Positions 55,668 to 64,000 of a DNA stretch of 64,000 nt are shown piece by piece. The notes beneath the pieces are model-generated. The model saw only the letters and a program-made list of their open reading frames with translations, was not told where the DNA came from and made no database searches. The first letter of the stretch is position 1; the number at the start of each line of letters is the position of its first letter. The stretch spans positions 46,881,218 through 46,945,217 of the forward strand of contig NC_063448.1 of the NCBI RefSeq assembly GCF_020379485.1, written 5' to 3'. Both the position numbers and the translations under genes were made by a program. The DNA comes from Brassica napus. Lineage: Eukaryota > Streptophyta > Magnoliopsida > Brassicales > Brassicaceae.

Positions 55668-57131
55668 CTAGTATGTTTCTCCCGTGCTAAGCACGGTTAT
55701 TCTTTCATTGTTTTAAATAAATTTGAAAATTTATTTTTGTTCTTCATAAATAACAAAAACGTATTTTTAGTTCAACTTAAAAGTGTTGTGACCAGAAAAT
55801 ATATTTACTGTACATAAATAGAAATCTGAATAATTATAAAAAAGTAATTGATTATACATGACATTTTACTATATTTATTATAGTAAAATAAATATTGCAT
55901 AATTTAGATATTATACTTGTTTGACCAAAATTTGAGATAGTATGCTAATAATTTTTATATGTGAAGTAAACATATTTAGTTGATTACTTATTTTATTTTA
56001 CCAAATTCAAAATGGCCTCAGGTCTGTCTAGACATGCTTATATATGTTACGCCTATGATATTTATTACATAAAATACTGTTCAAAATAGTCACTTAAAGG
56101 TTGTACAAATTTGATATTAAGAAATTTTCAAGCATAAAATATTTTTTAAGATTTATTGATGTTTAAAGAGGGAAAAATAATTTATTGGCAAAGTTTTGTT
56201 TAATGCTCCTTTGAATGGTTAAAAGGTTTTGCATCTGACCTATTTATCAAAATGTGAGCGGTATGTGGGTTGAGAGTCTCCCTTCTCTTCCATTCTTCTT
56301 TAGTTGTGTCGAGTTTAATCTAGAATATCTCGTTTTGTTTCTTCAATCTAAGCAGAGAATCTACTTGTAATTAAGTTTGATTTTTCTAACCATCATACCT
56401 CTTCATTTCACTTTTAATAGTCTGCTTATTGACCTTCGTTTTTAGTCGAGAGCTTTGGTCAGAGGAAAAAAGTCATAGCCGTGTGAAGATGTGGTAACAT
56501 CGGTTCTTCTGTAAAACAAAACAAAAAAGATTCAAAACTGCACAACATCAAATAATTAAATGCTGAGACATAACTTTAATGCTAAATCATTTGCTAAATA
56601 ACTGTAATACGAACTCGTATGCACCACCTACCAATGTATACTCGTGAATTTCTGTAAGCCATCTGTAAGGTTTGCTTTATCTTTTGCATAATTATTTTGT
56701 ACACAATTTTGATCGTTTCCCTAACTTCAAAAACCATTAGAATGAAGGATAGTCTTTATCAAGAGAAGAAAAAAGAAAAGAAGATATGATGTCGTCGCTT
56801 CCAAATCAAAAGAATAGGAGAGATGAAAACATCTTCGTTACTTCGTGGAAGAAGTAAAGAACTTGAAGTAATTTATAAATAATTTTTTGTAGAAGTTATT
56901 CATTTAAAATTGATGTAATGGAGGAGGTGGTGGCGATCATAGCTACGTATATACGTAACGGTTGAGGCTGGTAGAATAAGTTTGCTTTTTCTTTTCTGAA
57001 GTAAGGGAAGAAATATAGTTTTGTTTCGATTGCTTTTTTTTTTTTTCAATATTTTCTTTTTGAAAAAAGAAAAATTATCTAGGTGGCGAAATAGGATTGG
57101 TCGAGTGAGTTGTGATTTAGTATATAAGGTA
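55668..57131 (-). mobile_element. Helitron on the minus strand, non-autonomous
   Basis: Its 3' end (at 55668) is CTAG preceded by a hairpin CCGTGC-TAA-GCACGG (55682-55696). Its 5' end near 57131 reads ACCTTATATACTAAATC on the minus strand, like the Helitron at 11180. The expected 5' TC is changed. No Rep/helicase was seen. Confidence 0.72.
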
Positions 57132-57165
57132 TTTTCCATAAAGAGGAATGTTGGTTATAAATTTT

Positions 57166-57690
57166 ATTATTGTGGGGGAAAACTATGGAAAGAAACACGT
57201 GGGGAGGCCCTTTGTGACGAGGACTAGACCAGTCAAATTCTGTCTGCCGCGCTGCACACCGGCAAATCCTTGGAAGTTTCGGGCCTATAATGTATTGGGG
57301 GGAAGCCCTTTTACGTTAAAACAGCAATTAAAGTCCAGATTTACTTATTTAGACCTCTTTTTAAAAAAAAATTGGATTAAGGGGTTGTGCTGTTATTTTT
57401 TTGCGGGAACCAAACTAAAATCTGTATGTCATTCAAAAGTTATCGATGTATCCAAATTCCAAAGTATTTCATAAAATGAATAGTAGAAACTGATGTATAC
57501 ATGTCGTAAGAATTGTATATATAGTGCATGGAAATATGCATGTTTATTGACAATGGAAACTATATAATCTCTCTCTTCAATAACGAAAGAAGACTCAACA
57601 TAATATATAAGCATGTCTATGTGACGATAAAGAATCTGTCACCTCATTATTATCATGTAAAAATAAGCTTATGTCTCAATAAGAATGCAT
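57166..57690. other. Intergenic DNA downstream of the glycine-rich gene
   Basis: No gene seen; it presumably includes the 3' untranslated region of the minus-strand gene ending at 57691. Confidence 0.45.
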
Positions 57691-58233
57691 TTATGGCGAG
57701 TCCCCGTAATTATCACCTCCGCCGTATCCGCTCCCATATCCTTCACCGTATCCGCTTCCATAGCCTGATCCATTTCCACGGCTACCACCACCACCACCAC
57801 CGCCTCCTCCTCCCCCTCCACCGCCACCTCCTCCGCCTCTACCACCACCACTCCCATATCCAGAACCGCTTCCATAACCTGACCCGTATCCGGAACCTCC
57901 GTTACCTCCTCCACCGCCACCACCTCTGCCACCTCCTCCACCCCCACCACCACCGTTTCCTCCTCCAGACCCGTAACCACTACCGGACCCATATCCTGAA
58001 CCGTAGCCACTCCCTGAACCTGATCCTTCTCCTCCTCCTCCTCCACCACCACCACCACCGCCGCCGCCACCTCCTCCTCTACCATTGCCTCCCCCGGATC
58101 CCGAACCATAACCAGAACCTGAACCAGCGCCTCTACCGAGAGCTCTTGGTGATCTAGCTGCTAAACATATGTCAAAAATAACCAAGAACAAGAAAGCAGC
58201 TCCCAAGAACTTTAGGCTTCCCATTTTCATCAT
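57691..58233 (-). CDS. Secreted glycine-rich protein
   Basis: This single-exon gene of 180 residues has ATG at 58233 and a stop at 57691. Residues 1-25 (MMKMGSLKFLGAAFLFLVIF...) form a signal peptide ending near CLA-A. The rest is a low-complexity domain of poly-Gly blocks (runs of 8-19 Gly) and YGSG/GSGYGSG repeats, as in plant cell-wall glycine-rich proteins. It ends GYGGGDNYGDSP. It probably resides in the wall or apoplast. A TATA box (TATAAATA) lies 150 bp upstream. The antisense His/Leu-rich frame is a by-product of the repeat. By position it matches a glycine-rich gene near At3g17050. Poly-Gly runs are prone to length errors in assemblies. Confidence 0.88.
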   Translation of the reverse strand: MMKMGSLKFLGAAFLFLVIFDICLAARSPRALGRGAGSGSGYGSGSGGGNGRGGGGGGGGGGGGGGGGEGSGSGSGYGSGYGSGSGYGSGGGNGGGGGGGGGRGGGGGGGNGGSGYGSGYGSGSGYGSGGGRGGGGGGGGGGGGGGGGGGSRGNGSGYGSGYGEGYGSGYGGGDNYGDSP

Positions 58234-58384
58234 TTCCTCTACGAACCAAACTAAGATCAGTCACTAATAAAAAGATTCTTCTTTGTGAAAGTTTAAGAAG
58301 CGATGAAGATAGCTTGAGAAGCCGTTTAATTGTGAGGTTGTATCACTTGATGGAGTATATGGAGAGAATGTTGGCATTTGTATG

Positions 58385-58392
58385 TATTTATA
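58385..58392 (-). promoter_or_regulatory. TATA box of the glycine-rich protein gene
   Basis: TATAAATA on the minus strand, about 150 bp before the ATG. Confidence 0.65.
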
Positions 58393-58773
58393 AGGAACCG
58401 AGGGTAATGGAAACGTAAGAGTCACGTAAGTTCTAGTAGCTTCCTTTGACCAGTATGTGTGAACAATAGTGAACAAAGTGGGGCGGCAACTTCTTAGTGC
58501 TCTTCTTGGTGATGATACTGCCATCGCCACTCCTCCAATATCATCCCAATCTCATATTTTAAATTATTAGTATTGCTACATGTGTCTTCGTCCTCATGGC
58601 TCATCTCTCTAAATTGTTAGTAGAAAGTTATATGCTTAACTGACACGTTTAGACGTTTCGAGTGGCACCATTCATCAACCAACGTTTCCATAAATAGTGA
58701 TGCCAAAGTCCTATTTGAAAAAGTTCACATTTATAATAAAATATTGTTAAGTGCTTTTATTGTGAATACTTAA
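58393..58773. other. Upstream region of the glycine-rich gene
   Basis: Presumed promoter. No other gene seen. Confidence 0.5.
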
Positions 58774-59065
58774 GAGCAACATTATCCCTAACACCCCCTA
58801 ACGGGGTGCTTAATCACTTTTTTATTATTAAGTATGTGTTAAGCATTTCATTAAAAAAACTTGTATATTTGATCCTCCAATGCAAGGTGCTTAGTATGGG
58901 GTGCTTAAGAAAATAAAATATTAAACATTGTTTTTTTTAGATAAAATTTATTTATTACATAAAACATATTAAAAGATAACATTTTAAACATAGATTTAAA
59001 GAAGAAAAACATAAAAATAAAGATTAATACAATAAACGAGATTAATTTGAAAAAAATATGTGAGC

Positions 59066-60378
59066 TCATTGGTTGTCTTCATCACCTCCAAATTTACGCC
59101 ATACATGTTCAACCAAATCACCTTTCAGTTGTTCATGCATTTGTCGATCACGAATTCTAGTTCGAACACCCATCATATTGGCGATATTTGTTGGGATATC
59201 TGTAGAATACGTGAGATCGACATGTGAACTTCTGTTGTCTTCTCCTTGTTGGAACTCGGAAACATCAAATTGAGTGTATCCATCTCGTTCGTCTTCTACT
59301 ATCATATTATGGAGTAAGATACATGTTCTCATAATCTTACCAATTTTGACTTTATCCCAAAAAAGTGCTGGATTTTTAACGATGGCAAAGCGAGCTTGCA
59401 AGACTCCAAAAGCACGCTCGACATCTTTTCGGACAGCTTCTTGACGTTGAGCAAATAGCACTGCTTTCGGCCCTTGTGGTAGTGAAATAGACTTGATAAA
59501 AGTTGCCCATTTTGGGTAAATACCGTCCGTGAGATAGTAAACCAAATGATACTCTCTTCCATTGACAGAGTAAGTCACTTGCGGAGCTTGACCTTTTATT
59601 ATGTCGTCAAAAACAGGTGAGCGATCAAGAACATTGATATCATTTAAGGTACCTGGAGGTCCAAAAAATGCATGTCATATCCAGAGATCATATGAAGCAA
59701 CCACCTCTAAAACGATTGTTGGTTTGCCCGAACAACGAGAATATTGACATTTCCAAGCGGTGGGACAATTCTTCCACTCCCAATGCATACAATCGATGCT
59801 TCCTATCATCCCGGGAAATCCACGATACTCTCCAATATCAAGTAGACGTTGAAGATCAGCCGGTGTTGGTCTTCGTAGGTACTCATCGCCGAACAAATAA
59901 ATTATTCCCTCCACAAAATTTTCCACACATGACCGAGTTGTCGTTTCACCGAGGCGGAGGTATTCGTCGACCGTATCAGCCGCACTGCCATATGCCAAGA
60001 CACGAATGGTTGCTGTACACTTTTGGAGTGCTGAGAGACCAAGCCTTCCAAGACCATCTTTTTTTGGCGAAAGAAGTCAACTTCGTTGGAGAGTCGATCA
60101 ACAATGTGCATGAACAATGGCTTGTTCATTCTAAAACGTCGTCGGAAATAATTTTCAGGATACGTGGGCGTCTCACTGAAATAATCATTCCATAAACGTA
60201 CATTGCCTTCTTCACGATTTCTTTCGATATAAGCTCGCTTTTTTCTTTTTTTCCTTCGTTCTTCTTGATCATTATTGATGGTAAATTTCTCAAATGTTTG
60301 ATCAAAACATTGATCAAACATTTGATCAAATGTTTCATCAAATGAATCATCTAAAGTGTTTTGAGAAGAAGAAGCCAT
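59066..60378 (-). pseudogene. HARBI1-type (PIF/Harbinger, DDE_Tnp_4) transposase, broken
   Basis: Begins ATG at 60378 (MASSSQNTL) and ends TGA at 59066. The N-terminal part has a KKRKKR basic motif and the RRRFRMNKPLFMHIV motif of the family. The DDE core follows: Asp in GSIDCMHWEWKNCP, a second Asp just after the broken point (GTLNDINVLDRSP), and Glu in VERAFGVLQARFAIV. Two breaks are seen: a seven-A run near 60059-60065 where eight A would hold the frame, and TGA in place of Trp near 59672 (DLWI-stop-HAFF). The product would be the nuclease cutting the element's ends, working with the Myb-like partner. Confidence 0.88.
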
Positions 60379-61164
60379 ATTTGGTGATTGAAAAGAAAAG
60401 AGGAGTAAAGAAATAAACTTTGGTGTTTTGGATATGGGTGAGGTTGAGAGTGTTTCTTTATGGTTGCTTTTTTTTTTTAATCGGGAGTGAGGTTGCTGAA
60501 GTGTTGAGATTAAAGAGATAACTTGAGATGGAAGAAATGATGAGCAAAGGAGAGAAGAGATTTAATCAAAGCTTTGGTGACTATGATGTTTATACGAGAA
60601 GGTTTGGTGACTTTGATCAAAGGAGAGAAGGGATTTAATGTTCGATGAAACTATGAGAAGGAGAGAAAATGATTTGGTACAAAGAAAGACTGAAGCTTGA
60701 ATACTTTATAATGCTAGACATGATTTGGTACAAGTCTCGTGAAACAAAATAATGCAACACATGCATACAAACGAGAGATGCAATCCGTTTCTACAAGATA
60801 TAAGAGGTCCGTGATACAAGCAGACAATGCACAATAAAACAAGGCTGCTCCAGTCGTTCGTGATAGAAGCAAACAAAACAGACAATGCACAAGAAGACAA
60901 AAGACTCAAGGTCCGTGATAGAAGCAAACAAAAGACAACAGAAGCTTGTTGCTCCAACGGCACATGGATGCTCCAACAGAACAAGGCTGCTCCATTCGTT
61001 CACCTGACAACAAAAACGAGATCAACATTAGAACACGAAACATATATATTAAACAGAAACTTATGCAACAAGTTACACTCCATGACAATAGAAACTTAAG
61101 CGACAAGATGAACAACAACACAGAACAAGAACAAGACATAGAAGACAAACCGAAACTACTTAAA

Positions 61165-62076
61165 TTAATTTGACATTAACTCATGAATGAGTTTCTTCTT
61201 CAAAGCTTCTTCATAATCCGCAAGAGAGTCTTTTTTAGCAATGAGAATGTCCAGTAACTTCATCTTGGACAGCCTTTCTTTCACCACTAAATCCCGCTTC
61301 TTGAGGCTCCACATTGTCTCAAACTGAGCCAGCTCCTTCCTGTCATCCACTGTCTTCTTAGACAGCCTTTCTTTGCTGCCTTTCTTTGCGGCCTTAACTC
61401 CCGGGGGTCGACGTGTTCCTTCATCATCAAGAGCAGAATCTTCTTCGGTTGCTTTGTAGCTTGTGGAGTCTGAACCATCCTCACAATGTCTTTTCTTGGA
61501 GCTTCCTTCTTTTTTTTTTTGCAGTAGACAGGGCACACCACTTCTGATCATTACGCAACTCTTTCCAAGCATACTCAAGAGTAAACTTTTTTTATGGTTA
61601 GCGAAGAAGATATCGTGGGATACTTTGAGAACATCATTCTCATTTTGCCCACTGGTTCTCTCTCTCGATGCAGCCTCATATGCTCCAGCAAACTTGCATA
61701 CTAGGTCATTGATCTTATGCCACCGATTCTTGCAGTGAGAAGCCTCTCTTTTGTCAGTACCAGCAAGCTTTCGACTAGCAGAGAAGTAGTCAGCTATTCT
61801 TTTCCAGAAAGCATTAGACCTTTGCTCATTCCCTACTACGGGATCTTTGCTCGTGTTTAACCACAAGCTGATGAGCACCACATCGTCTGAAGGCGTCCAA
61901 GTCCTTCTTTCCTTCGGCCCTGCTTGACTGTCTTCACAAAAGTTTGAATCATCGGTGAAGGGAACTTGCGGTGAAGATTGTGACACGCTATCTGATACGT
62001 TACCAAAGATAACATTTTGTTGACTGCTAAGCAGTTCAACAAAGTTTGAAGGCTCAGTGAATGGATTAAAATCCAT
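61165..62076 (-). CDS. Harbinger ORF1: Myb/SANT-like DNA-binding protein
   Basis: The open frame has 303 residues, ATG at 62076 to TAA at 61165. A trihelix/Myb-like domain covers about 58-135 (RRTWTPSDDVVLISLWLN, then AFWKRIADYF and CKNRWHKIND). A C-terminal NAM-associated-like region (PF14303) has charged coiled coil (KERLSKMKLLDILIAKK). In this superfamily the Myb-like protein partners the transposase and recruits it to the termini. It is often mislabelled as GST-T3-like. Between the domains, about 27 residues (SMLGKSCVMIRSGVPCLLQ region) are out of register: another frame reads FTLEYAWKELRNDQKW, the family sequence. Two A-runs (about 61587 and 61517) bound this stretch, so two compensating one-base indels are likely. 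Leader exons may extend to 63400. Confidence 0.82.
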   Translation of the reverse strand: MDFNPFTEPSNFVELLSSQQNVIFGNVSDSVSQSSPQVPFTDDSNFCEDSQAGPKERRTWTPSDDVVLISLWLNTSKDPVVGNEQRSNAFWKRIADYFSASRKLAGTDKREASHCKNRWHKINDLVCKFAGAYEAASRERTSGQNENDVLKVSHDIFFANHKKSLLLSMLGKSCVMIRSGVPCLLQKKKEGSSKKRHCEDGSDSTSYKATEEDSALDDEGTRRPPGVKAAKKGSKERLSKKTVDDRKELAQFETMWSLKKRDLVVKERLSKMKLLDILIAKKDSLADYEEALKKKLIHELMSN

Positions 62077-62099
62077 TTCCCAAGTGAATGAGGAGAGAA

Positions 62100-63500
62100 A
62101 AAAACAGATGAGAATCTGTTGGAGGAAGAAAGAAGGAAGGAGTTTTAAAGATGGAAGAGAGATGGAGAATACAATAGCAGTGTTTTAAAGATGGAAGAGA
62201 AAAAACAAATAGAAAGAAAGAATCCATTCAAGAAAGAAATAACAGATAGAAAGAAAGAATGGAGTTGACATATATCTAATTTCTATTAATTACCATTGCA
62301 TAACCGTAATCAAATACAAACCACACACAACCGTAATCAATTCAATTTCAAAAACGAAGCAAATCATTCAACTACCTAACTCAACCACACTCAAACCTTT
62401 TCTCAATTTAACATCACTTCTATTAAATACGAACATCAATGCCCACTGACCAAAACATTAAAAGATAAAGACATTTACCTGTATTGGTCGAGTAAATGCA
62501 ATCCTCAGCTTCGACGATTCTTCCTCAGTAACCTTGATCCATGCAACTCAACCAACATACACGCAGAAAGAAAACAAAAAATAGTATCAGGGAATCAAAT
62601 TCATGACCCTAACTAATATAATTTCATTCTTTATCAATTCAGACCAGAACCATTGATGACCCTCGATTCTGTTCAGTTACGGATCAATTGGTGAACATAA
62701 AACAGAGACACAAATCACATGATCATAAACAATCTATTCAACTCAGACAAGAACGACACTCAATATCAAAAACGATCAGTTCATACTATCTCCATTCAAT
62801 TTCACATGATCATAAAAAATCAGTTCATACTATCTCGATTCAATGTCATACCATCTCAACTCAATTATAAACGAGCTACGCATATAACCACAGCTTTTTA
62901 TCAAACGTTCAATGCATTAGACTGATCAAATCGTGTTGAAGTTTTACCTGTATTGCTGACGAGAATCACGGACCCTTCGTTGTAGTCGTCTTGTTTGACG
63001 AACCTTCGTCTCTTGCTCAGTCCATCTGATGAAACAAAGACAGAGACAAATCATGAGGATAGAACGAACAGAACAAACTAATAAAAGGCACCATAGATAG
63101 CTTTACCTTGCTTTTGATTTCGTAGAGGAGAGCTCGGGCCCTGAGAGAGGTGAGCCGTCGAGAGAGAGATGGCTTGTTCCACGATCCTCGAGGGGATCGA
63201 CACCGCGAGACGCCGAGAGATTCATCGCGGAGTCGTCGAGGAGAGATACAGAGAGACGAGGAGAGATCATCCTCGATTTCGTCGAGGATAGAGATAGAGA
63301 GACGAGGAGAGATCATCCTCAATTTTGTCGAGGAGAGCGAGAGAGACGAAGACGCTTTCATCATCGATTGATCACGGAGGCGTCGAGGAGAGCGGGAGAC
63401 ACGAGGAGAGATCATTGTCGATTGATCACGGCGCCGTTGTGGTGGAGTCGAGGGGAGATCGATTGAGAGAAGACGATGAGACGGAGTCGTCGAGAGAGAA
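62100..63500 (-). other. Harbinger ORF1 leader region with candidate untranslated exons
   Basis: Minus-strand splice donors of the form CAG/GTAAA(A/T) or AAG/GTAAA lie at about 62478, 62947 and 63106, and an acceptor TTTCATCAG near 63023. They suggest several untranslated 5' exons before the ATG at 62076. The 63150-63480 stretch is rich in CGTCGAGGAGAG-type repeats. Confidence 0.4.
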
Positions 63501-63518
63501 ACACAACACTGGTGTTTC

Positions 63519-63671
<153 letters not shown>

Positions 63672-63817
63672 GAGGGTCGACGAGTTGTTGCCGCGTGTCA
63701 ATAAGATGTGCTTCTTCACGTGCCTAATTAAGCACCGTTTCCTCCCTAATTTCATCATTTTTTTTTTAATTTAAAAATCATTAAGCATCCTATTAAGCAC
63801 CTTGGTTAAAGGTGCTC

Positions 63818-64000
63818 TTATTCAAGTAAATGGTACGTGGCCTCTAACCTTTTCATCTGAAGTTGTAGTTGGGTACTCGAACTTTTTTTTATCAAGACTT
63901 CTTTTTATAAACCGAGACGCGTGAAGAAGGTCCAAACTTGACTTTACTGCATTGTTATTGGGTCTATTGGTTACTGTCTTACAAAACCAATTCGCCTTTA
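63818..64000. other. Flanking DNA right of the Harbinger element
   Basis: No gene is supported in this short end piece. Confidence 0.5.

Noticed and set aside
57528..58157. 209-residue His/Leu-rich plus-strand frame
   Set aside because: Antisense shadow of the glycine-rich protein's Gly codons; no signal, domain or context supports it.

Overview
This is a nuclear segment of a Brassicaceae plant, most likely Brassica, Raphanus or a close relative. The evidence is spliced plant genes, Brassicaceae-type transposons, and a run of host genes that, as I recall it, follows Arabidopsis chromosome 3: TAS3 (At3g17185), RFC3 (At3g17170), an acidic protein (about At3g17160), a pectin methylesterase/invertase inhibitor (about At3g17130-17150), a small membrane protein (about At3g17120) and a glycine-rich protein (about At3g17050). 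The locus numbers are from memory and were not searched.

The best host locus is TAS3 on the minus strand near 8.2-9.2 kb. It has a cleavable 3' miR390 site (8268-8288), two tandem tasiR-ARF sequences (8404-8424 and 8425-8445) and a centrally mismatched 5' miR390 site (8507-8528). Counting 21-nt steps from the predicted miR390 cut puts both tasiR-ARFs exactly in registers 7 and 8. A 23-codon reading frame stops 6 nt before the 5' site. Downstream lie a decayed plastid S6-like (RFC3-like) pseudogene (20.8-23.8 kb), an acidic-protein gene (24.1-24.7 kb, minus), an intact PMEI gene (27.4 kb), a two-exon membrane-protein gene (30.0-30.7 kb, minus) and an intact glycine-rich secreted protein gene (57.7-58.2 kb, minus).

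Most of the window is transposons, many with exact borders. They are: a decayed CACTA (1-6080); a complete 7.8-kb CACTA (12592-20412, TSD TAT) whose transposase splices into an unbroken 1113-residue frame; hAT-type MITEs with 8-bp TSDs; three Helitrons; a Mutator-like element carrying inverted telomere-like repeats (34644-35920, 9-bp TSD); a SINE-like insertion with 16-bp TSD; LINE remnants; a nest of Athila-type gypsy elements (39.06-55.39 kb) with gag and protease but no visible reverse transcriptase or integrase; and a PIF/Harbinger element with transposase and Myb-like genes (58774-63817).

Six tiny (13-27 bp) insertions with a T- or A-run, flanked by 13-18 bp direct repeats, look like minimal retroposition events. 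Several frame breaks fall in homopolymer runs and may be assembly errors. Coordinates of spliced or decayed features are approximate where stated.
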